Shown piece by piece: positions 1 to 9,343 of a stretch of 64,000 nucleotides of DNA. This DNA comes from Pelagibacteraceae bacterium (GTDB lineage Bacteria > Pseudomonadota > Alphaproteobacteria > HIMB59 > GCA-002718135). The stretch lies in assembly GCA_002717485.1 (NCBI GenBank), contig PBDW01000006.1, forward strand, positions 1 to 64,000, written 5' to 3'. Under the pieces are notes generated by a model that did not search any database, was not told the origin of the DNA, and saw only the letters and a list, made by a program, of their open reading frames with translations. Position 1 is the stretch's first letter. Every line of letters starts with the position of its first letter. A program made the position numbers and the translations under genes.

Positions 1-20
1 AACCGCTCGGCCATCTCTCC
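1..20 (-). tRNA. tRNA-Ser, 5' end only (cut by window edge)
   Basis: The reverse complement of the first 20 bases reads GGAGAGATGGCCGAGCGGTT. This is the typical acceptor stem plus D-arm start of a bacterial tRNA-Ser. The anticodon lies outside the window, so the isoacceptor is unknown. It is on the same strand as lepA and the sulfotransferase-like gene and is probably co-transcribed with them. The upstream reading frame runs through these bases. Confidence 0.8.
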
Positions 21-804
21 GATTGTGAACCTGCTCAATAATTTCTTTAGTTTTATGAGTTTTTTTCAAGTTTAAATAATTACAAATTTCACCTACTACT
101 TTATTTGGATTTTTAATAAGTTGTTCATAATTAACAATATATTTTTTTTTAATTTTTTTAAGATGTTTTTCCACTAGATTAATGTAAATTTGAATTTTTT
201 CCTTTTCATTTGAATTAATCCAAGTCTTGTATGATTTTGTTTCTAAACCATATTTACTAATATATTTCGGTAAATAAAGATGACCACTTTTTTTAAACCA
301 CCCTTTTTGAACCATTGATGAGATTAAGGCAGAGTTACTACGTTTAGTTACAATAAATTTATTTTGAGGATAATAATTTTGGAGTTTTACAAAACTGCTT
401 GCTAAACTTGGTGCTTTAATAATCAATATTTTTTTATTTTTTTTCAAGTAGCGATCAAAATCTTTTCTTCTTAGATTTAATTTTAATTTTTTATTAATTT
501 GTTTTTTGTTTAATGAGTGGAATATAGAGCTGTCATCGGTTTGTTTTAAATTAATTTTTCTACCAGTACATAGATTATAAAATAGATCTTCAATAAGATA
601 ATTTTCATAGATATCACTCCAATTTTTTTTATTAATTTTTTGAATTAGTGGAAGCAAGCTAAACAAAGTTTCTGGTTCGAAAGAATATTCAACGCCTTTT
701 AATGTCGATAAAATCTTCCCTAATATCGTAGTGCCCGATCTTGGGCATCCAGTAATCCAGGTTGTTTTGTTTAAAATTCTATATGTATAAGATGAGTGTC
801 TCAT
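1..804 (-). CDS. Sulfotransferase-like protein, 3' end outside the window
   Basis: An open frame of 268 codons starts at the ATG at 804 and is still open at base 1. Residues 18-26 read TGCPRSGTT, the PAPS-binding 5'-phosphosulfate loop of sulfotransferases. Residues 151-164 (IVTKRSNSALISSM) resemble the 3'-phosphate-binding segment with its Arg and Ser. The C-terminal part (YEQLIKNPNKVVGEIC, 226-241) is the usual closing motif of the family. The start lies one base past the lepA stop, with an AAGGGA ribosome site inside the lepA end, so it is translated as the distal operon gene. It is richer in Lys/Asn/Ile than lepA. The acceptor is unknown; a cell-surface sugar is plausible by family. The last seven codons coincide with the 5' end of a tRNA-Ser gene, so the true stop lies in or beyond that tRNA. 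Confidence 0.8.
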   Translation of the reverse strand, partial: MRHSSYTYRILNKTTWITGCPRSGTTILGKILSTLKGVEYSFEPETLFSLLPLIQKINKKNWSDIYENYLIEDLFYNLCTGRKINLKQTDDSSIFHSLNKKQINKKLKLNLRRKDFDRYLKKNKKILIIKAPSLASSFVKLQNYYPQNKFIVTKRSNSALISSMVQKGWFKKSGHLYLPKYISKYGLETKSYKTWINSNEKEKIQIYINLVEKHLKKIKKKYIVNYEQLIKNPNKVVGEICNYLNLKKTHKTKEIIEQVHNRRDGRAV

Positions 805-805
805 T

Positions 806-2614
806 TTAGGTTCCCTTGTTAATCTTTAAAACACCGATAAAAGCTTCTTGTGGAATTTCCACTTTTCCAAACTGTTTTGATCTGGCTTTACCTTTCTTTT
901 GTTTGTCTAAAAGTTTTCTTTTTCGATCTCTCGCTCCACCCCCATGTATTTTGGTCAATACATCTTTTTTAAATCCTTTGATTGTTTCTCTTGCAATAAC
1001 CTTTCCTCCTATTGCCGCTTGGATTGGTATTTGAAAATTATGTCTTGGAATTAATTCTTTAAGTTTTTCACAAACTAAACGACCTTGAGATTGTGCAAAA
1101 TCTTTAAAAATAATCATTGATAGTGCATCTACGGGTTCCGAATTTACCAATATTCCCATTTTGACTAAATTTCCTTCCCTATATCCTATGATTTCATAAT
1201 CAAAACTTGCGTAACCGCTGGAAATTGATTTAAGACGATCATAAAAATCAAAAACTACTTCATTTAATGGCAGCTCATAACTAATGACTGCACGGTTTCC
1301 GGAATATGTAAGGTTGCTTTGAATTCCTCTTTTGTCTTGGCATATTTTTATAATAGATCCCAGGTATTGATCTGGAGTTATAATTGTCGCTTTTATCCAA
1401 GGCTCTTCGATTGACAATATTTGTGTTGGATCAGGCATGTCAGTTGGATTTTGTAATTCTTGAACTGTGCCATCCCTTTTATTTATTTTATATATTACAC
1501 CCGGCGTAGTAGTAATAAGGGTAATATCAAACTCTCTTTCTAATCTTTGGGTTGTGATTTCAAGATGAAGTAAACCTAAAAAACCACATCTAAAACCAAG
1601 TCCTAAGGCGCTCGAAGCCTCGGGCTCGTATGAAAAACTTGAATCATTTAGTTTAAGTTTAGCTAAACCATCTTTTAATTTTTGATACTCTGAATTATCG
1701 ACCGGAAATAAACCACAAAAAACTACAGGTTTGCTTGCTTTAAAACCGGGTAAGGGTTTATCAATAGGATGTGATACATCGCATATCGTATCACCAACTT
1801 TAGTGTCTGATAAATTTTTTATTCCTGTGATTATAAAACCAATTTCTCCTGATGAAATTTTGTCAACATCCTTTGGCTTCGGAGTAAATACGCCAACTTT
1901 TTCTATAATATGCTCTGTGTTGTTTGACATCATTTTAATTTTCATATCTTTTTTTAACACTCCATCTATAACTCTTACTAAAATTACAACACCTAAGTAG
2001 CTGTCATACCAACTATCAACCAGTAAAGATTTTAGTGGATTTATAATTTCTCCTTTTGGAGGTGGTAAATTTTTGACTATAGATTCTAAAATATCATCAA
2101 CACCTTCTCCGGTTTTTCCAGAACAATTTATTGATCGACTAGTATCTATTCCAATTACATCTTCTATTTGTTTTTTTACCTTTTCTGTATCTGCCGCCGG
2201 TAAATCAATCTTATTTAATACTGGAATAATTTCATGATTATTATCAAGAGCTTGATATACGTTCGCCAATGTTTGGGCTTCAACCCCTTGACTGCTATCT
2301 ACAATTAAAATTGAACCTTCGCATGCTGATAAAGATCGACTAACTTCATAACTAAAATCAACATGCCCGGGAGTATCGATTATATTAAGTATGTAACTTT
2401 TCCCGTCTTTAGCTTTGTAATTTAAACGTACTGTTTGCGCCTTTATGGTAATTCCTCGTTCTCTTTCAATATCCATTGAATCTAAAACTTGTTCTTTCAT
2501 TTCTCTGTTGCTTAACCCGCCACAAAATTGAATAAGCCTGTCAGCTAAAGTAGACTTCCCATGATCAATATGGGCGATAATAGAAAAGTTTCTGATCTTA
2601 CTAAGATCGGTCAT
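806..2614 (-). CDS. lepA: Elongation factor 4 (LepA), ribosome back-translocase GTPase
   Basis: LepA/EF4 is a cytoplasmic translational GTPase that acts on stalled or mispositioned ribosomes. The 602-residue length is normal for the family. The P-loop AHIDHGKST is at 14-22, the switch motif DTPGH at 80-84 and the NKID guanine motif at 134-137. The LepA-specific C-terminal domain ends with the basic [13 protein letters not shown] segment, followed by the ribosome-contacting tail [10 protein letters not shown] upstream of it. The ATG at 2614 is three bases past the pheT stop, so translation is probably coupled. It sits in the thrS-infC-rpmI-rplT-pheST-lepA operon. Nothing is unusual in the protein. 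Confidence 0.98.
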   Translation of the reverse strand: MTDLSKIRNFSIIAHIDHGKSTLADRLIQFCGGLSNREMKEQVLDSMDIERERGITIKAQTVRLNYKAKDGKSYILNIIDTPGHVDFSYEVSRSLSACEGSILIVDSSQGVEAQTLANVYQALDNNHEIIPVLNKIDLPAADTEKVKKQIEDVIGIDTSRSINCSGKTGEGVDDILESIVKNLPPPKGEIINPLKSLLVDSWYDSYLGVVILVRVIDGVLKKDMKIKMMSNNTEHIIEKVGVFTPKPKDVDKISSGEIGFIITGIKNLSDTKVGDTICDVSHPIDKPLPGFKASKPVVFCGLFPVDNSEYQKLKDGLAKLKLNDSSFSYEPEASSALGLGFRCGFLGLLHLEITTQRLEREFDITLITTTPGVIYKINKRDGTVQELQNPTDMPDPTQILSIEEPWIKATIITPDQYLGSIIKICQDKRGIQSNLTYSGNRAVISYELPLNEVVFDFYDRLKSISSGYASFDYEIIGYREGNLVKMGILVNSEPVDALSMIIFKDFAQSQGRLVCEKLKELIPRHNFQIPIQAAIGGKVIARETIKGFKKDVLTKIHGGGARDRKRKLLDKQKKGKARSKQFGKVEIPQEAFIGVLKINKGT

Positions 2615-2617
2615 AAA

Positions 2618-5023
2618 TTATTCTCTTATAGATCCGCCAGTTGCAAACTTCACATTTTCAATAATTTTATTAGATATATTTTCTATATCTTTATCGGTGA
2701 ATGTCTGCATCTCAGGTTGCATAATAATCTTTATGGCTACACTTTTCTTTCCATCTGGAATTGTGTCACCTTCAAAAATATCAAAAATTCTTATGTCTTT
2801 AATTAACTCTTTATGAGTTTTTTTTATGGCATCAGTTATTTTATTACTATTAATACCTTTATCAACGATAAACGCAAAATCTCTTTCAATCGGCTGAAAT
2901 GGATTTTCTTTAAAAGCTTTTTTCACTGACATTCTTTTTGATATAAATTTATCTAAATTATTTAGAAAAATTTCGAATCCGCATACACTGTTTTTTATCT
3001 CATACATATCTAAAATTTCTGGATTAATTTCGCCAAAATAACCAAGGATATTTTGGCCTAATTTAATTGTGCAAGACTTACCAGGATGATACCATTTTGG
3101 AGATTCATATAATATTTGCAGTCCATCAAGAGAAATTCCTAACAAAGAAAAAAACGAATATACATCTCTTTTTATATCATAAACGTCTATAGATCTTTTT
3201 TCATCAATCCAGTTAGCAGGATTAGCTTCTCCATATTTTATCCCAGTAGCCATCATATGCTGACCTTTGAAATATAAATTTTCATACTCAGGTCCTACTT
3301 CGAAAATACCGAAGCTATTAAATAATCTCGACTGATTTTTGTTAATTGAATCAAGTAAATTTGGGATTATAGATGGTCTCATAACATCAAGATCAGAGCT
3401 AATAGGATTATCTAATTTAACTAGATCGTTGTATTTGTTAAAATAATTTGCAAATTTTGAAGACATAAAGGACCAGGTTACAACCTCTAGATAACCATTA
3501 GAGGCTATAAATCTCTTTGATTTATAATAAATAGACTGTTTAAGGTTAAGCGATTTCAAATTATCAGTTTTATTTTTTATAACAGATTCTGGTTCGATTT
3601 TATCAAATCCAAATATTCTTACAACTTCTTCAACTATATCTGCATCCCCATCTATATCTGGTCGCCAAGTTGGCACACTAACTTTACATAAATTATTTTT
3701 TTCTCCTGTAATTTTAAAACCCAATTTTTTTAAAATTTCTTTTTGTTTTTTCTTATCAATATTTACACCACATAATTTTTTTACTTTTGTAAAATCATAT
3801 TTAATATTTCTTAAATTAATTTTATAATTTCCTGATTTGGTAATTTTACTTACTGTACCACCACATAATTTTAATATCATATTTGTGGCAGCGTCTATCC
3901 CATAATCTAAAGAGTAAGGATCAATACCTCTTTCAAATCTATATCTAGCATCACTTTGCAGATCAAGATACCTTCCCGTTCTTGCTATGTTAATTGGATC
4001 AAATAGTGCAACTTCTAAGAAAACATTTTTTGTACTTTCAGAACATGAGCTATCTATTCCACCCATTATACCACCAATAGCATGGACTATATTTTTATCA
4101 GATATGACTACAATCTTGTTACTTAATTTATAATCTTTTCCATCTAGTGTTTTGCAGTGTTCGTTATTTTTTGCAAGTCTCATAGTAAGATCTCCAGAAA
4201 CTTTATCAGCATCAAAAACATGAAGAGGTCTGCCAAGATCGTATGTTATATAATTAGTTATATCGACTAATGCTGATATTGGTCTAAGTCCAATCGCAAT
4301 AAGTCTTCTTTTAAGCCAATTTGGGCTAGAAATATTTTTTACGCCCTTAAAAAATCTTCCTGCGACTGCTGGGCATAGTTTATTATTATTTTTATCTAAT
4401 GATCTCTTCCATTTTACTGAACTAATAAAATTACCCTTTTTTATATCAAATTTTGTCGTTTTTAATTTCCCTGCACCTGCGGCAGCTAAGTCGCGAGCTA
4501 TACCTCTCACTGAAAGACAATCTCCTCTATTAGGTGTAATACTCACATTGATAATAGGATCATCCAAACCAAAAACTTTTGCAAAGGATTCGCCGACACC
4601 ATATGATTTATCGACTTCAATAATTCCCTCATGGTCTTCAGATATTCCCATCTCTTTTTCTGAAACAAGCATTCCTGACGAATCTATTCCTCTGATATTT
4701 GTTTTTTTCAAGATTATTTCTGTTCCTGGTATAAAACTTCCTTCCGGAGCAAATATTCCCTTCATTCCTGTTTTAGCGTTAGGTGCGCCACAAACTACTT
4801 GGTAAATTCCCCTTGAAGTTTTTACCTGACAAACTTTAAGCCGATCGGCATTGGGGTGCTTTTCAGCTTTAATTACAAAAGCTACCTTAAAAGGCTTCAG
4901 CTCAGTTGATCTGTCTTTTACCTCTTCTACCTCTAAACCAATGTTAGTTAATTTATCGATAATTTGATTAAGTTCCAACTTGGTATCTAAATGATCTTTT
5001 AGCCAGGAAAGAGTGAACTTCAT
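2618..5023 (-). CDS. pheT: Phenylalanyl-tRNA synthetase beta subunit
   Basis: The 801-residue protein has the full beta-subunit architecture. An N-terminal OB-fold tRNA-binding domain (about 40-150, with KAEKHPNADRLKVCQV) is followed by the B3/B4 editing domain (about 210-380), the B5 domain (about 405-475), the catalytic-like core and a C-terminal FDX-ACB anticodon-binding domain beginning near PFQPIERDFAFI. With PheS it forms the alpha2-beta2 enzyme that charges tRNA-Phe in the cytoplasm. Its ATG shares one base with the pheS stop (TAATG), a typical coupled junction that helps equal subunit output. Confidence 0.98.
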   Translation of the reverse strand: MKFTLSWLKDHLDTKLELNQIIDKLTNIGLEVEEVKDRSTELKPFKVAFVIKAEKHPNADRLKVCQVKTSRGIYQVVCGAPNAKTGMKGIFAPEGSFIPGTEIILKKTNIRGIDSSGMLVSEKEMGISEDHEGIIEVDKSYGVGESFAKVFGLDDPIINVSITPNRGDCLSVRGIARDLAAAGAGKLKTTKFDIKKGNFISSVKWKRSLDKNNNKLCPAVAGRFFKGVKNISSPNWLKRRLIAIGLRPISALVDITNYITYDLGRPLHVFDADKVSGDLTMRLAKNNEHCKTLDGKDYKLSNKIVVISDKNIVHAIGGIMGGIDSSCSESTKNVFLEVALFDPINIARTGRYLDLQSDARYRFERGIDPYSLDYGIDAATNMILKLCGGTVSKITKSGNYKINLRNIKYDFTKVKKLCGVNIDKKKQKEILKKLGFKITGEKNNLCKVSVPTWRPDIDGDADIVEEVVRIFGFDKIEPESVIKNKTDNLKSLNLKQSIYYKSKRFIASNGYLEVVTWSFMSSKFANYFNKYNDLVKLDNPISSDLDVMRPSIIPNLLDSINKNQSRLFNSFGIFEVGPEYENLYFKGQHMMATGIKYGEANPANWIDEKRSIDVYDIKRDVYSFFSLLGISLDGLQILYESPKWYHPGKSCTIKLGQNILGYFGEINPEILDMYEIKNSVCGFEIFLNNLDKFISKRMSVKKAFKENPFQPIERDFAFIVDKGINSNKITDAIKKTHKELIKDIRIFDIFEGDTIPDGKKSVAIKIIMQPEMQTFTDKDIENISNKIIENVKFATGGSIRE

Positions 5024-6087
5024 TATAAACCAGTTTTGGATGAAGAGTGTAGAGGATCAAAACCATAGTGTTTAAGCCACCTTAAATCGGTTTCAAAAAA
5101 ACTTCTTAAGTCAGAAATTCCATATTTTAACATAGATATTCTTTCTATTCCCATACCGAAAGCAAAACCTTGGAATATTTTACTATTTATGCCGCAATTA
5201 TTTAAGACTCTAGGATTCACCATGCCACAACCTAAAATTTCCAACCATTCATTTCCTTCACCTATTTTTAAAACACCGTCAATTTTACTATAAGCTATAT
5301 CCATTTCGGCGCTAGGTTCAGTAAATGGAAAATAGCTTGGTCTAAAACGATATTCCAATTTATCAACTTCAAAAAAAATCTTCAAAAAATCAACTAGACA
5401 GCCTTTTAAGTTAGCCATTGTGGAATTTTTATCGACTAATAAACCCTCAACTTGATGGAACATTGGCGCATGCGTAGAATCGGAATCACATCTATAAGTT
5501 CTTCCTGGAACAATTATTTTTAAAGGTGGTTTTTGTTGTATCATAGTTCTAATTTGAACTGGACTTGTGTGAGTTCTGAGGACTAATTTTTCGTTTTTTT
5601 CGCTATCACTTAAATAAAATGTGTCTTGCATTTCACGAGCAGGATGATCTGGTGGAATATTTAATGCTGTGAAATTATGAAAATCGCTTTCTATATCCGG
5701 TCCTTCTTCTAAAGCAAAGCCCATAGAAGAAAAAATATTTATTACTTCTTCGATAGTCTGACTAATTGGGTGAATTTTACCATTATAAAAATTTCTTGGA
5801 GGCAAAGAAAGGTCAAATTTTTCTTCTTTAATTTTCTTATTTAGCGCCTTGCTATTTATTGAAATTTTTTGTTTCTGAATTTCTTGTTGTATGAGCTCCT
5901 TAAGATTATTAAGATTTTTGCCAACTTCTTTTCTTTCTTGTATTGATAAACTTCCTAATGTTTTCATTTCTTGGGAAATTATTCCCTTTTTACCAAGGTA
6001 AAATAAACGTAGCTTTTCCAGCTGATCTAAATTATCAACTGAATTTATTTTATCCATAGATTCTTTTTGAATTTTTGAAAAATCCAT
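5023..6087 (-). CDS. pheS: Phenylalanyl-tRNA synthetase alpha subunit
   Basis: This 354-residue class II synthetase subunit has an N-terminal coiled coil (about 1-85) for tRNA binding and a catalytic core. Motif 2 is GRTYRCDSDSTHAPMFHQVE and motif 3 is GFAFGMGIERISMLKYGI near the C-terminus. It catalyses Phe activation and transfer to tRNA-Phe together with PheT. It lies 35 bases after rplT on the same strand. I see no attenuator-type leader peptide before it, so it probably depends on the upstream operon promoter. Confidence 0.98.
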   Translation of the reverse strand: MDFSKIQKESMDKINSVDNLDQLEKLRLFYLGKKGIISQEMKTLGSLSIQERKEVGKNLNNLKELIQQEIQKQKISINSKALNKKIKEEKFDLSLPPRNFYNGKIHPISQTIEEVINIFSSMGFALEEGPDIESDFHNFTALNIPPDHPAREMQDTFYLSDSEKNEKLVLRTHTSPVQIRTMIQQKPPLKIIVPGRTYRCDSDSTHAPMFHQVEGLLVDKNSTMANLKGCLVDFLKIFFEVDKLEYRFRPSYFPFTEPSAEMDIAYSKIDGVLKIGEGNEWLEILGCGMVNPRVLNNCGINSKIFQGFAFGMGIERISMLKYGISDLRSFFETDLRWLKHYGFDPLHSSSKTGL

Positions 6088-6122
6088 TATGCTCAGACTA
6101 ATTATAAATTAAATAAACTAAT

Positions 6123-6476
6123 TTATCGAGCAGATTGAGCTTTTTCTACTAAAGCTTTAAATGTTGCTGGCTGATTTACTGCAATATCTGCAAGAATTTT
6201 GCGATCAATATCAATTTTTGATTTTTTTAACCCCTTTAAAAATACTGAATAGGTCATTCCATAAAGTCTCGCGCCAGCATTAATACGTTGAATCCACAGC
6301 CCTCTAAAATCTCTCTTTTTATTTCTTCTATCTCTATAGGCATATTGAAGAGATTTTTCGACACTCTGAACTGCTACTCTAAAAACATTTTTTCTACGAC
6401 CGTAGTGACCCTTTGCTTTCTTGATAACCTTTTTGTGTTTCTTTCTTGCTGTAACACCTCTCGATACTCTTGCCAT
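6123..6476 (-). CDS. rplT: Large ribosomal subunit protein bL20
   Basis: The 117-residue, strongly basic protein begins [16 protein letters not shown], diagnostic of L20, and is full length for the family. It helps assemble the 50S subunit by binding 23S rRNA. It follows rpmI by 14 bases, the standard infC-rpmI-rplT order. In gammaproteobacteria L20 represses this operon by binding its mRNA; a hairpin at the infC/rpmI junction here could serve the same role (inference). Confidence 0.98.
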   Translation of the reverse strand: MARVSRGVTARKKHKKVIKKAKGHYGRRKNVFRVAVQSVEKSLQYAYRDRRNKKRDFRGLWIQRINAGARLYGMTYSVFLKGLKKSKIDIDRKILADIAVNQPATFKALVEKAQSAR

Positions 6477-6490
6477 AATATATCCCCTTA

Positions 6491-6691
6491 TTACTTATTA
6501 TATGGCATTAAGTGATTAATCCTCGATGCATCACTAGATGACATAATTTCCATACCTCTTGTTGAACGAATGAATTTTTTACTTCTTTTGCTCATACCAT
6601 GTCTTTTACCTGAGGCTGCCATTTTAAGTTTTCCGCTTCCATTCCTCTTAAAACGTTTTCTTAAACTATTTTTTGTTTTTAATTTAGGCAT
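6491..6691 (-). CDS. rpmI: Large ribosomal subunit protein bL35
   Basis: This 66-residue basic protein ([20 protein letters not shown] start) is the conserved L35 of the 50S subunit. It sits between infC and rplT. About 100 bases separate it from the infC stop, one of the longer gaps in this operon, and that gap holds an inverted repeat. The ATG is preceded at close range by TTAGGA, a weak or too-close ribosome site, consistent with control at this junction. Confidence 0.97.
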   Translation of the reverse strand: MPKLKTKNSLRKRFKRNGSGKLKMAASGKRHGMSKRSKKFIRSTRGMEIMSSSDASRINHLMPYNK

Positions 6692-6771
6692 TACATTTCC
6701 TAAGTTTGTAAATAAACGATATTGTAATTTATTAAATTAGATGGCTTATAAACAATTAAACATTAAAAGAC

Positions 6772-6795
6772 AATAGGGATAAAATATTCCCTATT
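6772..6795 (-). promoter_or_regulatory. Hairpin at the infC stop / rpmI leader
   Basis: A perfect 8-bp inverted repeat, AATAGGGA and TCCCTATT, is separated by 8 bases. It overlaps the infC stop codon and reads into the rpmI leader on the minus strand. A short run GTCTTTTAA follows the stem, so it may act as a weak terminator or processing site. By analogy with other infC-rpmI-rplT operons, an L20 operator is possible. Function is inferred. Confidence 0.45.
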
Positions 6796-7324
6796 TTGAA
6801 GGAACTAAAACCATCATAATTTGTCTTCCTTCAATTTTTGGCTTAACCTCTACCTTGGCAAACTCTGCAACTTCTTCTTCAAGCTTTTTAAGAAGGTTAA
6901 AACCGAGATTCTGATGTTCCATTTCCCTCCCTCTAAATCGCATTGTAATTTTAACCTTGTTTCCTCCATCAATAAACTTTGAGAGTGCCTTCATCTTTAC
7001 GCCATAATCATGTTTCTCAATGCCTGGTCTTATTTTTATTTCTTTTACTTCAATTGTTTTTTGTTTTTTCTTTGCTTGATTTTTTTTCTTTTGTTCTTGA
7101 TATTTTAATTTACCATAATCAATTATTTTGCATACTGGCGGATTTGCCTCTGGGGAAATCTCGACTAAATCAGAACCAGCGTCTTCTGCTGCATTTAATG
7201 CATCTCGAATATTCAAAATACCAAGTTGTTTTCCGTCAATTCCTATAACTCTAACTTCAGAAGATGCTATTCTTTCATTAACCCTGGGATCAGAGTTCTT
7301 TTTTGCCCTAAAATGAAAGCTCAA
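6791..7324 (-). CDS. infC: Translation initiation factor IF-3
   Basis: The 177-residue protein has the two IF-3 domains: the N-domain with RVNERIASSEVRVIG and the C-domain with KEIKIRPGIEKHDYGVK and the closing PKIEGRQIMMVLVP. IF-3 binds the 30S subunit and rejects wrong start codons. The only suitable start is the TTG at 7324, since an in-frame TAA lies two codons upstream and no ATG follows near the N-terminus. Rare infC starts are known elsewhere (AUU in E. coli) and support autoregulation. No good Shine-Dalgarno precedes it. Confidence 0.96.
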   Translation of the reverse strand: MSFHFRAKKNSDPRVNERIASSEVRVIGIDGKQLGILNIRDALNAAEDAGSDLVEISPEANPPVCKIIDYGKLKYQEQKKKNQAKKKQKTIEVKEIKIRPGIEKHDYGVKMKALSKFIDGGNKVKITMRFRGREMEHQNLGFNLLKKLEEEVAEFAKVEVKPKIEGRQIMMVLVPSK

Positions 7325-7394
7325 AACTTATTCTTTTCTATCATTATATTATAATTATAATTCATCAGAAAACTTTGACATTGTCTAGTAAAAT

Positions 7395-9305
7395 TTAGGG
7401 GGTATAAGCTTCTTTTTTAATATTAGCAAGTGCGATTTTTAAAGGCTTTATTTCTTGTTTATCAGAACCCAGGCGGCGAATTGATACTGTATTTTCCTCA
7501 ATTTCTTTTTTTCCTACAACTAAAATTATTGGGACCTTATTATTGCTGTGTTCCCTGATTTTATAATTTATTTTTTCATTTCGAATATCTAATTGAGTAC
7601 GTAGATTATTTTTCTCACAATATTTATAGACTTCTCCCGCATATTCCCTTGCATCGTCTGAAATGCTTGCAACCGCAATTTGTACAGGTGAAAGCCATAA
7701 AGGAAGATTTCCTGCTGTATTTTCAATAAGAACACCTATGAATCTTTCTATTGAGCCAAGAATAGCTCTGTGCAGCATAACTGGCCTTTTTTTATTTCCG
7801 TTTATATCAATATAGTTGGCATTCAATCTATCTGGCAAAACAAAATCGACCTGTAAAGTTCCACACTGCCACTCTCTCCCTATTGTATCAGTTAAAATAA
7901 AATCTAACTTTGGTCCATAAAATGCTCCCTGTCCGGGATCTTTCGTATATGGAAGTCCAACTTTGTCTATTGCTGTTTGCAAAGAATTTTCAGCCTTATC
8001 CCATATCTTGTCTTCTCCAGCCCTTACTTCAGGCCTATCCGAAAATTTTATATTTATTTCTTTAAAACCAAAATCATTATAAATCTCCATTAATAGTTGG
8101 CAGAATTTTTGAGTTTCTGAATTAATTTGATCTTCTGTACAAAAAATATGAGCGTCATCTTGCGTAAAGGCCCTGACACGCATTAGTCCATGGAGTGCTC
8201 CTGAAGGTTCGTTCCTATGACAACTTCCGAATTCAGCTATTCTAATAGGAAGATCTTTATAACTTTTTATGCCTTGTTTAAAAATTTGGACATGCGCGGG
8301 GCAATTCATAGGCTTTAAGGCCATTGGTTTTTTATCTTCGCCCTCAGTAATAAACATATTTTCTCTAAATTTTTCCCAATGACCGGATTCTTCCCATAAT
8401 TTCCTATCAATTAAAGAAGGTGTTTTGACTTCTTGGTATTTTGCTTTATTTAACTTTTTTCTTACATATTCTTCACAAATTCTATAAACAGTCCATCCCT
8501 TGGGATGCCAAAATATGCTGCCTATTGCTTCATCTTGCAAATGAAATAAATTAAGATCCTTGCCAAGTTTTCTGTGGTCTCTTTTTTCAGCTTCTTCAAT
8601 ACGCTTAAGATATAATTGAAGATCTGAGTCTTTAAACCACGCAGTTGCATAAATGCGTTGTAACATTTTATTTCTTGAATCCCCTCGCCAATAAGCTCCT
8701 GATAATTTTAATATTTTAAAAGCATTTCCTACAAATTTAGTAGAAGGAGAATGGGGACCCTTACACAAATCAATCCACAAACCCTGCTTATAAATACTTA
8801 ACTCTTCGCTATCGTCAATATCATTAATTATCTCAATTTTATATTTCTCTTGCTTTTTATTAAAATATTTTACGGCTTCTTTTTTTGACCATATTTCTTT
8901 TTCAAAAGGCTTATTTGCTTTAATGATTTCATGCATTTTTTTTTCTATTTTTTTAAAATCATCAGGGGTAAATGATTCCTCCCTTTCAAAATCATAATAA
9001 AATCCATCCTTGATTGGCGGTCCGATGCTTACTAAAGTATCTGGAAAAAGATCCTGTACTGCCTCTGCCATAATGTGTGCAGCATCGTGGCGAATTATTT
9101 CTAGCGTCTCAGGTGATTTTTTAGTCAATATTTCAATTGAACAATCTATTTTTATTGTTTCCTTTAAGTCCTGTATTTTATCATTGACCTTAATGGCAAT
9201 TGCCTCCTTGCTTAATCCAGCACTAATATCCTTGGCTATATCTAAACCAGTTATTGGTTTATTAAAATGCCTTTGGCTTCCATCAGATAACGTAATATTA
9301 ATCAT
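7395..9305 (-). CDS. thrS: Threonyl-tRNA synthetase
   Basis: The 636-residue class II enzyme has an N-terminal TGS domain (about 1-60), an editing domain with HDAAH near 73 and the CKGPHSPST loop, a catalytic core with the zinc-site motif MNCPAH and motif 2 RNEPSGALHGLMRVRAF, and a C-terminal anticodon-binding domain. It charges tRNA-Thr and hydrolyses Ser-tRNA-Thr. It is the first gene of the leftward translation operon. Its ATG is 38 bases from a divergent glycosyltransferase, so both promoters lie in or very near that short gap. No threonine-operator-like structure is obvious. Confidence 0.98.
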   Translation of the reverse strand: MINITLSDGSQRHFNKPITGLDIAKDISAGLSKEAIAIKVNDKIQDLKETIKIDCSIEILTKKSPETLEIIRHDAAHIMAEAVQDLFPDTLVSIGPPIKDGFYYDFEREESFTPDDFKKIEKKMHEIIKANKPFEKEIWSKKEAVKYFNKKQEKYKIEIINDIDDSEELSIYKQGLWIDLCKGPHSPSTKFVGNAFKILKLSGAYWRGDSRNKMLQRIYATAWFKDSDLQLYLKRIEEAEKRDHRKLGKDLNLFHLQDEAIGSIFWHPKGWTVYRICEEYVRKKLNKAKYQEVKTPSLIDRKLWEESGHWEKFRENMFITEGEDKKPMALKPMNCPAHVQIFKQGIKSYKDLPIRIAEFGSCHRNEPSGALHGLMRVRAFTQDDAHIFCTEDQINSETQKFCQLLMEIYNDFGFKEINIKFSDRPEVRAGEDKIWDKAENSLQTAIDKVGLPYTKDPGQGAFYGPKLDFILTDTIGREWQCGTLQVDFVLPDRLNANYIDINGNKKRPVMLHRAILGSIERFIGVLIENTAGNLPLWLSPVQIAVASISDDAREYAGEVYKYCEKNNLRTQLDIRNEKINYKIREHSNNKVPIILVVGKKEIEENTVSIRRLGSDKQEIKPLKIALANIKKEAYTP

Positions 9306-9343
9306 AGTGCTTCTTTATTGAGACTACATATTTATATATAGTA

